Positions 40,351-50,175 of a stretch of DNA of 64,000 bases are shown here, in pieces; positions within the stretch are counted from its first letter, which is position 1; each line of letters starts with the position of its first letter. The notes beneath the pieces were generated by a model, which had not been told where the DNA came from, made no database searches, and saw only the letters and a list, made by a program, of their open reading frames with translations. This DNA is from Garcia nutans (lineage: Eukaryota; Streptophyta; Magnoliopsida; Malpighiales; Euphorbiaceae), in the NCBI GenBank assembly GCA_947685225.1, contig CANTUV010000032.1, forward strand, positions 28,031,501 through 28,095,500, in the 5' to 3' direction. A program made the translations under genes and the position numbers.

Positions 40351-40642
40351 TTATGATATTGATGAATGTAATAACTGAACCAAAACATTAACTCTGAAAA
40401 TTGAATGGCATGTTAGTGTCTTTTGGGCCCATGCTTGTCTTTGTTTAAATGTGATTCAATAATGATAAAGTAAGTGAATAATGAGATCTGTGGAAGGACT
40501 TTGGAATGTGACATGTTTATATGTGTATGGTTTATGAAATATAAAGGTGTAATATTAGCTTTTCAACTATGATGTTGTCTTTATTATTAAAATGTGTGAC
40601 ACTACATTTCATTAAAGCATAATGTTAGTATACTTTGTACTA

Positions 40643-40680
40643 CTAAGCCGTTGGCTTAGCGCGATAGTGGTTGATCGCGC
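40643..40680 (+). promoter_or_regulatory. Double hairpin of LTR A
   Basis: CTAAGCC-GTT-GGCTTAG (7-bp stem, 3-base loop) abuts GCGCGAT...ATCGCGC (7-bp stem, 8-base loop), followed by CAGGTGA. It lies about 190 bp before the AATAAA signal. Role unknown. Confidence 0.65.
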
Positions 40681-40865
40681 AGGTGACAGAGTTGAACCCA
40701 AGAGCTCCTCGAGACCAAGTGAGACTAGGAACTGAAGAATTTATTTTTGGAACTTAAAGATCAGAGAGTCAAGCTGCCAATCATGTATATATTCTATGTT
40801 TTGTAAATTTCAAATTTTTATGTATTTGTACTTGTAACTATTTGTTATAACTTCCGCTATGTATT

Positions 40866-40871
40866 AATAAA
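40866..40871 (+). promoter_or_regulatory. Poly(A) signal of LTR A
   Basis: AATAAA sits inside the conserved block CTTCCGCT(A/G)TG..ATTAATAAA shared by the LTRs. If used, R would run from about 38800 to about 40890 and U5 would be only about 150 bp. Confidence 0.5.
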
Positions 40872-41053
40872 TGGTTTCATCTATTATATTTTATGGATTT
40901 CTTTTAAACGATTGATATTTGTTTTATTTCTTTTTCGAGTTATGACTTGTGTATTTTTAAAATTGTGGCATTTTCTATATTCAGTATACATATATTATGA
41001 TCGTATAAGCATGCTTTGTACGTATACGGGATATAGGGGTGTTACAATTGTTT

Positions 41054-41066
41054 TGGTATCAAAGCC
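41054..41066 (+). promoter_or_regulatory. Primer-binding site of element B
   Basis: TGGTATCAAAGCC starts eight bases after the LTR end. It matches the complement of the plant initiator Met-tRNA 3' end (TGGTATCAGAGCC) with one mismatch, consistent with a decayed copy. Confidence 0.9.
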
Positions 41067-41190
41067 TAGGTTTGAGATTCTCAACCTAGGTCAAGTGTAA
41101 GAAAAAGAATATTTTGATTTTAAAAAGTGGGTTTTTGGAATAAAATACATGTTTGGTGTTGGCAGTCTCTGATCTTTAATGAGATGTATT

Positions 41191-41205
41191 CTGCTGTGTT
41201 TGCAG
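41191..41205 (+). promoter_or_regulatory. Candidate splice acceptor before gag B
   Basis: CTGCTGTGTTTGCAG ends 12 bases before the gag ATG at 41218. The string is identical in elements D and G, while neighbouring leader bases vary. Inferred partner of the GTAAGT sites in the LTR. Confidence 0.45.
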
Positions 41206-41217
41206 ATATAGGTTGTG

Positions 41218-42934
41218 ATGGATTCTCACTTACGTCAGTCAATAGAGGGTAGTGCTGAGAGTGTAGCTCCTGATGAGGTTAGAGATGGAGCTAAGTGGAT
41301 AGTGCTGGAGAGGTACCTGCTTCTGTGTCAGGGAGACCAGCTGGTGAGGAGGTTCCACCAGTTTGGCTTAGGCATGTGGTAGAGATATTGAGGCAAGCAC
41401 CAGTGCAACCACCGCCACCCCCCCACAGCCTTTGGTATCAGTGAGACATTACGATAAATTAAGGAAGTATGGAGCAGAAGATTTTTTGGGTACTACTGAT
41501 CCAGCTGTAGCTGAGCAGTGGCTAGATAAAGTACAGAGAATATTCATTCAATTGTAAGCCACTCCAGAAGAAAAATTTGATTATGCAAGATCATTGTTGC
41601 AGAAGGACGCATATGATTGGTGGAAGACAGTGCCCCATGCTATGGATGATCCACCTACACTGTCCTATACTGATTTTCTAAGAGAGTTTGAATTGAAGTA
41701 TACTCCGAGGGAGTATAAAGATGTGAAGAAGATGGAGTTTTTGAGTTTGAGGCAAGATCACCGGACTGTGACAGAGTATGAGCTAGAGTTCATCCGGTTG
41801 AGCCATTATGCTGGGGGTATTATATCTGATGAGATTGATAGGTGTAGGAGATTTGAGGAGGGATTGAGGCCCTCTATTATGTGTCTTGTGGCTGGATCTA
41901 GATATCATGATTTTTCCCAGCTTGTTGCAGCAGCTAGGAGTGTGGAGAGAGCTCAGAGTATTGCAGTAGCTGCTACTGAAGAGGAGACCAGGGTTAGAAG
42001 ACCCCAGTTTGAGGCAGGGTCTTCATCTATGAAGAGAGGTAAAGGAAGTTTTATTCCTTGGGTTAGTAGGAGTCAGAGGCCAGCTAATAGGTCAGTACAG
42101 TTTCAGAGGCAGAGATCGAGACCTACAGTTTCAGCGGCAAGTGCTCCAACCCCAGTAATGCAGAGATCCACTCTACCCATATGTATTCATTGTGGTAGGC
42201 CACATGGTGGTACTTGTTGGAAGACTGGAGTAGCAGGGGTATGTTTCAGATGTGGATCGCCTGATCATTTTGTTAGAGAGTGTCCTGAGAGGCAGGAGCA
42301 GATGTCAGTAGATTCTATAGCTTCTCGATCTAGTGTGAGGGGAGGTCGAGGAGGCAGAAGTGTTAGCAGAGGAGGCAGATCTGGGTTTAGTCCTAGAGGA
42401 GGTTCTACATCCAGGGAGAGTAGACCAGAGAAGGTTGGATCTTCTCAGAGGATATATGTGATGCAGAGGCAGCCAGATGCTTCAGCGGTCATAGCGGGTA
42501 CTTTCTCTTTATTTGGTATTTCAATACTTGCTTTGATTGATCCAGGATCTACTCATTCATATATTAGTGCATCTGTTTTGCCTGTGTCTGAATTACATGC
42601 TGAATCCCTAGGATTTGATGTATTGGTGACAAATCCTTTAGGGCATAGTGTGATTGTTAGCAAGGTGCACCGAGATAGTGCAGTAGTGGTGCAAGGTGAG
42701 GAGTTTCTTGGAGATTTAATTGAAATGCCTTTTAAGGAATATGATTTGATCCTAGGCATGGACTGGTTATCTAGACATGGAGCTGTGGTAGACTGTTAAA
42801 AGAAATTTGTTACTTTGAGAACCGGTGATGGTAGAGATGTGATAGTATCTAGTGAGCAAGGACAGCTAGCATCCTTGTTTGTTTCAGCTGTTGCAGCTAG
42901 GAGATTGATTAGAAAAGGGTGTGATGCTTATCTT
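41218..42934 (+). pseudogene. Element B gag and protease, disrupted (part 1 of 3)
   Basis: The region encodes the capsid-like Gag domain (YDKLRKYGAEDFLG and WWKTVPHAMDD regions), two zinc knuckles (C-x2-C-x3-H-x3-C at about 42178-42213 and CFRCGSPDHFVREC at about 42242-42283), an Arg/Gly-rich linker and the aspartic protease with LIDPGSTHSYIS near 42535. Lesions relative to the sister copies are a one-base deletion near 41293, a two-base gain in a C run near 41420 that leaves the frame shifted by one, a nonsense TAA at 41555-41557 (Gln codon) and a nonsense TAA at 42797-42799 after protease. Starts at ATG 41218, as in D and G. The coding sequence stops at 42934, where a solo LTR sits, and resumes at 45286 or 45291. 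The longest open stretch is 41594-42799. Confidence 0.9.
42930..42934 (+). repeat. Target-site duplication ATCTT, left copy
   Basis: Identical to 45286-45290 on the other side of the solo LTR. Removing the LTR and one copy restores the colinear order seen in elements D and G. Confidence 0.92.
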
Positions 42935-43262
42935 TGTAATATCCCAATGTATGCCCTAGAAGTTTTGAATATTATTGTTGTGTTAATTAGATTGAATGTA
43001 TATGTTGATGTGTAAGAGAAAAGAAATTGGAAAGAGAATGTTTATGTATTGTTTAAAAAGGAAAGAAATGTGTAGAGAGAAAGTGTTTATGTTGGGTATA
43101 TGGTTATATACATAACATATACATTAGTAAAAAAGGATGGTCAATGGAAGAGGATATTTATTTGTGACATGTGAAATTACTTAAATGGGCATATAAGTAA
43201 CAAAGGTTAAGTTAAATTGGTAAGGGCATTTAGGTAATTGATTTGTTAAAATTGCTTGGTGG

Positions 43263-43438
43263 ATATTTAAAGAAGAAGAGAAGTTTGACTTTTGATTATT
43301 TTCTTTTCTTCTCCTTTGTGTGCCGGCCATTCAAGAGAGGAGAGAGCAAGAGAGGTGTTCTTGATGCTAGAATCAAATTGAAGGAGAAATCAAAGGTTTT
43401 GGTTGGAGATTTGTGAAATTTCTTCATTTAAGGTAAGT
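43263..43438 (+). promoter_or_regulatory. LTR C candidate core promoter, leader exon and splice donor
   Basis: ATATTTAAAG (43263-43272) is followed by TTCTTTTCTTCTCC, GCCGGCC and a purine-rich leader, ending in AG|GTAAGTAC with GT at 43433-43434. This is a perfect consensus donor. Confidence 0.5.
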
Positions 43439-43804
43439 ACTCTCTCTTGTTTTCCTTTGGTATTTTGAAGATATGTTTGAAGTGTGTTGTGATTTGATAA
43501 AATTATGATTTGGTATGTTTGAGATGAGTTTCTAAATGTTGAAATTGATTGTGAGTTAATTTAGTGACTGGTTTGGTTTTGGTTGAAGATGGTAGGTTAA
43601 AAGTGATGTTGTTTTTTTTTTAGGGTTTTGGAGTGGAAGGTGATTAAATGTGTTGGTGATGGGTTGTTAAGATGAATATTGTGGTAAACATGTGAAATAT
43701 GTGTTTAGAACATGGATTACATTCATTTGGAATTATGCTATATTGTGTATAATGTAATTGAGTGCAACCAAAGGGGACTTGGACATGTTAGGGTTCCAAT
43801 TCAT

Positions 43805-44000
43805 GAGAGACACGGCCAAAAGCAAGGAGAGACACTGCCAATTCATGAGAGACACGGCCAAGTCCATGGAAATTTGGCCGTGTTGGGTGATTTTTGGAGG
43901 AGACACGGCCGTGTCCCTTGCCCATGTTGGTTTCTGTTGCTTTTGGTTGAGAGGCTTTTGGTTGAGAGACACGGCCACAAGCTTGGCCGTGTCCCTTGAG
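43805..44000 (+). repeat. Cluster of GACACGGCC / GGCCGTGTC palindromic motifs in LTR C
   Basis: GACACGGCC and GGCCGTGTC alternate several times. The perfect 14-bp palindrome GACACGGCCGTGTC is at 43902-43915, and an interrupted version (GACACGGCCA..TTGGCCGTGTC) follows near 43968-43993. Confidence 0.75.
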
Positions 44001-44900
44001 TGTGTTGGTTACTGTGTTTGGTTTTTGTTCTTCTTACATGATTGAGTTTGAACTTCCATCTGCTAATGCATATAATATTATATGAACAAGGTGATATAAT
44101 ATGCATTGTTAAACTTGTGAATGGCAATGTGTTATATGAATAATGTATCTTGAAATGTTATACCAATGATGCTATGTGAATAATATGAATTGAGATATAA
44201 TATGATGATGCTAGGTGAATAATATGAATTGAGATACAACATGATATGAGGCCATTGTGATTGGCTATGATAATTCAAATGTGATGTGAAGCCATTGTGT
44301 TTGGCTATGATGATTCAATTGAAAGAACATAAGGCATGTTTGCCTAATTGATGATGAGAATTGAGAATGAAACAATAAATGAATTGTGTGTCTAATGTGT
44401 TATTCATTTTCAGAGTTTTGTTGTTGGTGGCATGCCTATTGGTAACATTCTCTTGAAGTTAGGTTGGATTTGATCCTTGAAGCCTAATTGAGATGTTACA
44501 ACCCTTGAAGCTAGGTTGGATTGGTTCTTGAAGCCAAGTTGGTTGATACTTAGCATGCTTTGTTCCCCTTGAAGCTTGGTTGAACCTAAATCCTTGAAGC
44601 CTAGTTGGGTTTATGATAATGATAAATGTGATAACAAAACCAAAGCATTAACTCTGAAGGTTGAATGGCATATTAGTGTGTCTTGGGCCCATGCTTGTCT
44701 TTGTTTAATGTGATTCATGTATGGCAAAATGATTAACTAATGAGATATATGGAAAGAATATTGAATTGTGATATGGTTATATATGTGGTTAATGAAATAT
44801 AAAGGTATGTTGTTAACCTTTCATCTATGATACTGATTTGAGTAATCAAATGTGTGACATTGCATTGCATTATAGTATAGTGTTGGTATATTTTGTACTA

Positions 44901-44938
44901 CTAAGCCGTTGGCTTAGCGCGATATTGTTTAATCGCGC
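44901..44938 (+). promoter_or_regulatory. Double hairpin of LTR C
   Basis: CTAAGCC-GTT-GGCTTAG and GCGCGAT...ATCGCGC are both fully paired, followed by CAGGTAA. Confidence 0.65.
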
Positions 44939-45105
44939 AGGTAACAGAGTTGAACCTGAGAGCTCCTCGAGATCGAGTGAGAGTAGACATTGAAGAGTTA
45001 TTTTGGGACTTAAAGATCGGAGAAGAGCTGCCAATCATGTATATATATTCTATGTATTGTAAACTTTGATTTATAATATACTTGTAATAACTTCCGCTGT
45101 GAATT

Positions 45106-45111
45106 AATAAA
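45106..45111 (+). promoter_or_regulatory. Poly(A) signal of LTR C
   Basis: AATAAA in the conserved CTTCCGCTGTGAATTAATAAA-type block. Confidence 0.5.
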
Positions 45112-45285
45112 TATTTTTATATGGTGTCTTTTGGATTTCTTTTAGATGTTTGAGATTGGTTTCACTTATTTACAAAGATATTTGTTGTGTTTCTTTTTAA
45201 ACTGTGGCATTTTCTATATTCAGTATACGTATGTTACGATCGTCTAAGCATGCTTGGCACGTATACGGTATATAGGGGTGTTACA

Positions 45286-45290
45286 ATCTT
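45286..45290 (+). repeat. Target-site duplication ATCTT, right copy
   Basis: Matches 42930-42934. Confidence 0.92.
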
Positions 45291-47580
45291 GCTCATATTT
45301 TGGATACTAGAGTAGTGAGTTCTCAACTTGATAGTATACCCACAGTTGCAGAATTTCCAGATGTGTTTCCAGAGGAGTTGCCAGGGTTGCCTCCTGAGAG
45401 AGAGGTGGAGTTTGGTATTGAATTATTGTCTGGTACCACTCCTATCTCTATTACTCCTTATAGAATGGCACCTGCTGAACTGAGAGAATTGAAGGTGCAG
45501 TTGCAGGAGTTGTTGGACAAAGGGTTTGTTCGCCCTAGTGTTTCACCATGGGGAGCTCCTGTTCTGTTTGTGAAAAAGAAGGATGGTACTATGAGATTAT
45601 GTATCGATTATAGGCAATTGAACACGGTGACTATTAAAAATAAATATCCTTTGCCTAGAATTGATGATCTCTTTGATCAATTGAAGGGTGCAGCAGTGTT
45701 TTCTAAAATTGATTTGAGATCAGGGTACCATCAGTTGAGGGTCAGAGCTGAAGATGTTCCTAAGATAGCCTTTCGTACAAGGTATGGGCATTATGAGTTT
45801 CTAGTTATGCCTTTTGGTTTGACGAATGCACCTGCAGCTTTTATGGATTTGATGAATATGGTGTTTAGGCCCTATCTGGATCAATTTTTGGTAGTTTTTA
45901 TCGATGATATTTTGGTGTATTCGCGTAATAAGGAGGAGCATGACAAGCATCTGCGGATTGTGCTGCAAATTTTGAGAGAGAAGCAATTGTTTGCTAAACT
46001 GTCGAAGTGTGAGTTTAGGCTTGACCAAGTAACTTTTCTCTGTCATATAGTTTCAGCAGAGGGTATTAGAGTTGATCCGAGTAAAGTTGAAGCTATTTTG
46101 AATTGGAATCCACCAAAGTCTGTGACTGAAGTTAGAAGTTTTCTCGGTTTAGCAGGCTATTACCGACAGTTTGTGAAAGGATTTTCTGTGATAGCTATTC
46201 CACTTACCAGATTACTTCGAAAGGGAGTTATATTTGTGTGGACAGATCAATGTCAGGCTAGCTTTGAACAGTTGAGAGAAATGTTGACTCAAGCGCTTGT
46301 TCTTACTTTACCTGTGGAAGATAAACCATATGTGATTTACAGTGATGCTTCACATAGTGGTTTGGGTTGTGTTCTGATGCAAGAAGGTAAAGTTATAGCT
46401 TATGCTTCTCGACAGTTGAAACCGCATGAGCTCAATTATCCGACCCATGATTTAGAGTTAGCAGCCATTGTGTTTGCATTGAAGATTTGGCGACACTATT
46501 TGTATGGGGAGAAGTGTTTTATCTATACAGACCATAAAAGTTTAAAATATTTGGGTGTCCAAAGAGAGCTCAATCTTCGACAGAGGAGATGGTTGGAGTT
46601 GATTAAAGACTACGACTGCTTGATTGATTATCATCCTGGTCAGGCAAATGTTGTTGCTGATGCCTTGAGTCGAAAGTCTTTAGCAGGTTTGACTGTTTAT
46701 TCGCTCTCGTTGCTTTTTGAGTTGAGAGCGTTGCATGCTAGTTTTGTATCTTGTGATGATGGTGCATTGTTGGCACAGTTGCAATTGAAACCGGTATTGT
46801 TGGATCAGATTAAAGAAGCTCAATTGGCTGATGAGAAGATTCAAAAGATTATTTCAGATTGCCAGAATGGAAAGAGTCGAGATCTTATTGTGAGAAGTGA
46901 TGGGAGTCTTTGGTTTAAGAACAGATTGTGTGTACCTGATGATGCTAATTTGAGAAGGATTATTTTATATGAAGCACATCAGTCAGTATTTGCTATGCAT
47001 CCGGGAAATACAAAGATGTATCATGATTTGAAGCAGTATTACTGGTGGTCTGGTATGAAGAGAGACATAGCGGAGTTTGTATCCAAATGTCTCACATGTC
47101 AGAGGGTAAAAGTTGAGCATCAAGTTCCAACAGGATTACTTCAACCGTTATCAGTGCCTGAATGGAAATGGGAAAGAGTGACAATGGATTTTGTGTCTGG
47201 TCTACCATTGACACAAAGGAAGCATGATGCTATTTGGGTGATTGTTGATAGGTTGACTAAGACAGCTCATTTTCTTTCGGTTCGGATGGATTATTCTCTA
47301 GAGAGGTTAGCTGGGCTGTTTATCCATGAGATTGTGAAGTTGCATGGTGTCCCAATTTCTTTAGTGTCTGATCGAGATCCCCGGTTTACTTCAAGGTTTT
47401 GAAAGAGTTTACATGGTGCTTTGGGTTCTCGACTGCACTTCAGCACTGCTTTTCATCCGCAGACAGATGGGCAGTCAGAGAGAGTGATACAGATTATCGA
47501 GGACATGTTGAGAAGCTGTGTCATTGATTTCTCTGGAGGTTGGGATAGATTCTTGCCACTTATGGAATTTTCTTACAATA

Positions 47581-47585
47581 ACAGT
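47581..47585 (+). repeat. Target-site duplication ACAGT, left copy
   Basis: Identical to 57284-57288 on the far side of element D. Confidence 0.95.
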
Positions 47586-47868
47586 TGTAATATCCCAATG
47601 TATGCCCTAGAAGTTTTAATACAATTGTTGTTTGATTTGAATTAAATGTATATATGTTTTTGCAAAGGAAATGATTGTGTTAATCGAATGTATATGTTGT
47701 ATATATGTTAATATATATAACATATATGTTGGTCAAATGGAGAGTCAAGGGAAGAAGATATTTTAATTTGGGATGAGTGAATTACTAAAGAGGGCAAGAG
47801 TTTTAAAGGAGAGAACAAATAGAAAAGGGCATTTAAGTAATTTTGCTTTGTTAGAATTGCTTGGTGGA

Positions 47869-48055
47869 GATTTAAAGAAGAAGAGAAGTTGACTTGTCTT
47901 CATTTTCTTTTCTTCTTCTTCTCTTTCTCTTGTGGTGGCCGGCCCTCTAAAGCCAAAGAACAAGAGTGATTTTTGTTGATTTCTAAAATCAAATTGAAGG
48001 GAGAATCAAAGGATTAAGTTGGGGATTTGTGAAATTGCCTCAATTTTATGTAAGT
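47869..48055 (+). promoter_or_regulatory. Element D 5' LTR candidate core promoter, leader exon and splice donor
   Basis: GATTTAAAG at 47869-47877, GGCCGGCC near 47937, then ATGTAAGTACT with GT at 48050-48051. Same layout as the other LTRs. Confidence 0.45.
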
Positions 48056-48429
48056 ACTCTCTTGTTTTCTTTTGTTATGTTTGAAGTGAGTTGTGATTTA
48101 TTCATATTATGATTAGGTGTGTTTGGGATGTGTTTATAAGTGTAGAAATTGATTGTAAGTTACAAAGTTAAATTGGTGTTGGTTTTGGTTTGAAGATGGT
48201 AAGTTAAGTGGATGTTGATATTGAAAGAATAAGAATGATGTTAGTTTTAGGGTTTTGAAGTGGTAAGTGATTAAATGTATTGTTGATGTATTGTTAATGT
48301 GAATATTGTGATGTATATGTAAAATAAGGGTTAATGATATTGATTATACCCATTTGAATAAGGTTATGTTGTGTTTAATGTGTTTTAATTCAATCAAAAG
48401 AGATTTGGCCATGTTTAGGGTTTTTAATC

Positions 48430-48680
48430 ATGAGAGATACGGCCAAACTAAGGAAGAGACATGGCCAAACTAAAGAATTTTTGGGAGACACGGCCAAGTC
48501 TAAAAAAAATTTGGCTGTGTTGGATGATTTTTGGGGAGACACGACCACTGGCTTGGCCATGTCCCTTGCCCATGTTTGCCACTGCCTGATTTTTGTTGAG
48601 AGACACGGCCGTGTCCCTTGACCGTGTCTGCTACTGCCAATTTGTGTTGAGAGACACGGCCACAAGCTTGGCCGTGTCCC
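48430..48680 (+). repeat. GACACGGCC / GGCCGTGTC motif cluster in the D 5' LTR
   Basis: About eight direct and inverted copies, some decayed by CG to TG or CA changes (GACATGGCC, GACACGACC), with a full palindrome near 48602-48615. Confidence 0.7.
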
Positions 48681-49622
48681 TTGAATGTGTTGGCTACTGT
48701 GATTGTTTCTTTGCTTTCTTGCATTATTGAGATTGAATATACATTTGAAGATAGTGATGATGCATATGATACTATATGAACAATGTTATGTTTTATGCAT
48801 TGTGAATCTTGTGAATGGTAGTGTGTTATATGAATAATGTACTTTGAAATGTTATATCAATGATGCTATATGTATAATATGAATTGAGATATGATATGAT
48901 ATGAGGCCATTGTGATTGGCTATGATAACTCAAATGTGATGTGAAGCCATTGTGATTGGCTATGATGATTCAATTGAAAGATATAAGGCATGTTTGCCTA
49001 ATTGATGATGAGAATTGAGAATGAAATAATAAATGAATTGTGTGGCTAATGTGTTATTCAATTTTCAGAGTTTGTTGTTGGTGGCATGCCTAATGATAGC
49101 AACACTCTCTTGAAGTTAGGTTGGGCTTGATCCTTGAAGCCAAGTTGGGTAGAAGTTTAACATGTTTTACTCCCCTTGAAGCTTGGTTGGGTCTAGTCCT
49201 TGAAGCCTAATTGAGATGTTACAACCCTTGAAGCTAGGTTGGGTTGGTTCTTAAAGCCAAGTTGGTTAAGTCTTAGCATGCTTTGTTCCCCTTGAAGCTT
49301 GGTGGAACCTAATCCTTGAAGCCTAGTTGGGTTTATGATAATGATAAATGTGATGATTGAACCAAAACATCTACTCTAAAAATTGAATGATATATTAGTG
49401 TGTTTTGGGCCCATGCTTGTCTTTGTTTTATGTGATTCATGAATTGTAAAATGATTGACTAATGAGTTACATGAAAGGATGTTGAAATGTGATATGTTTA
49501 TATATGTGTAGTTTATGAAATATAAAGGTATATTGTTAGCCTTCCATCTATGATGTTGATTTATTAATAAAATGTGTGACATTGCATTGCACTAAAGCAT
49601 AATGCTAGCATACTTTGTACTA

Positions 49623-49660
49623 CTAAGCCGTTGGCTTAGCGCGATAGTGTTTGATCTCGC
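49623..49660 (+). promoter_or_regulatory. Double hairpin of the D 5' LTR
   Basis: The first stem is perfect. The second pairs GCGCGAT with ATCTCGC, one mismatch. Confidence 0.55.
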
Positions 49661-50012
49661 AGGTGACAGAGTTGAACCTGAAGGCTCCTCGAGACCAAGT
49701 GAGACTAGACATTGAGGATTTTCTTTTGGGACTTAAAGATCAGAGAAGAGCTGCCAATCATGTATACATTCTATGTTTTGTAAACTTTGATTTATAACAT
49801 ATTTGTAATAACTTCCGCTGTGAATTATTAAACATTTTATATATGGTGTCTTTTGGATTTCTTTTAAATGTTTGAGATTGGTTTCACTTATTTACAAAGA
49901 TATTTGTTGTGTCTTTTTAAACTGTGGCATTTTCTATATTCAGTATACGTATATTACGATCGTTTAAGCATGCTTGGTACGTATACAAGATATAGGGGTG
50001 TTACAACTGTTT

Positions 50013-50025
50013 TGGTATCAGAGCC
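50013..50025 (+). promoter_or_regulatory. Primer-binding site of element D
   Basis: TGGTATCAGAGCC, a perfect match to the plant initiator Met-tRNA complement, seven bases after the LTR end. Confidence 0.95.
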
Positions 50026-50148
50026 TAGGTTTGAGATTCTCAACCTAGGTCAAGTGTAAGAAAAATAATGTTTTAATTGTAAAAAAGTGGATTTTTGAAT
50101 AACATACATGTTGGTATTGGCAGTCTCTGATCTTTAATGAGAAGTATT

Positions 50149-50163
50149 CTGCTGTGTTTGCAG
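50149..50163 (+). promoter_or_regulatory. Candidate splice acceptor before gag D
   Basis: CTGCTGTGTTTGCAG ends 12 bases before ATG 50176. Same string as in B and G. Confidence 0.45.
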
Positions 50164-50175
50164 ATATAGGTTGTG

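Larger units (their letters stand above)
38485..41046 (+). mobile_element. LTR A (2,562 bp), 3' LTR of fragment A and 5' LTR of element B
   Basis: It begins TGTAATATCCC right after the polypurine tract and ends GGGGTGTTACA eight bases before a primer-binding site. Its first 1,450 bp (to 39935) are nearly identical to LTR F and carry the ACACGCCCGTG / GAGCGTGTCA motif set (39300-39590). From 39936 on it instead resembles LTRs C, D and E, with eight CTTGAAGC-type repeats at about 40122-40350. It is therefore a mosaic. It also holds a TATA-like box, GTAAGT sites, the double hairpin and an AATAAA signal. No convincing gene lies inside it. Confidence 0.9.
42935..45285 (+). mobile_element. Solo LTR C (2,351 bp) inserted in element B
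   Basis: It starts TGTAATATCCC, ends GGGGTGTTACA and is flanked by ATCTT on both sides. There is no primer site, gag or polypurine tract, so it is a solo LTR left by recombination between the two LTRs of a former full element. It belongs to the GACACGGCCGTGTC subfamily (motif cluster about 43805-44000) together with D and E. Its CTTGAAGC cluster is about 75 bp shorter than in A or D, by an internal deletion between repeats. It has a TATA-like ATATTTAAAG, an AGGTAAGTAC donor and AATAAA. Short reading frames over the palindrome cluster (43712-44127) are not credible genes. Confidence 0.95.
45286..47585 (+). pseudogene. Element B reverse transcriptase, RNase H and integrase (part 2 of 3)
   Basis: A 700-codon open frame runs from about 45300 to 47402 and continues the protease frame. 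The reverse transcriptase has LCIDYRQLN, SKIDLRSGYHQL, MPFGLTNAPAAF and the catalytic FIDD at about 45897-45908. RNase H has YSDASHSGLG, LELAAIVFAL and TDHKSLKYL, ending near DALSRKS. The integrase shows the HHCC zinc motif (HPGNTKMYH ... CLTCQ, about 46976-47103), the first core Asp in MDFVSGLP and the second in SDRDPRF. TGG to TGA at 47400-47402 stops the frame in FWKS. Homology then continues to the catalytic Glu region, where element D is inserted at 47585/47586. The polymerase residues look intact, so this is the best-preserved RT of element B's lineage here, but it lacks a usable start and end. Confidence 0.93.
47586..50005 (+). mobile_element. Element D 5' LTR (2,420 bp)
   Basis: Starts TGTAATATCCC immediately after ACAGT and ends GGTGTTACA before ACTGTTT and the primer site. 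It carries the GACACGGCC motif cluster (about 48430-48680), the CTTGAAGC cluster (about 49110-49330) and the hairpin block with one stem base lost (ATCTCGC). The poly(A) block reads ATTATTAAA instead of ATTAATAAA. Small frames over the motif cluster are not genes. Confidence 0.95.

Noticed and set aside
43712..44127. Overlapping frames on both strands over the GACACGGCC cluster of LTR C (and at 48390-48724 and 55668-56042 in the D LTRs)
   Set aside because: They arise from the repeated palindromic motif, which is open in several frames, and differ between LTR copies.
45801..46046. Minus-strand frames opposite reverse transcriptase (also 52380-52634, 52641-52880, 63296-63691)
   Set aside because: Shadows of the conserved RT and RNase H codons. 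No start, domain or independent conservation.
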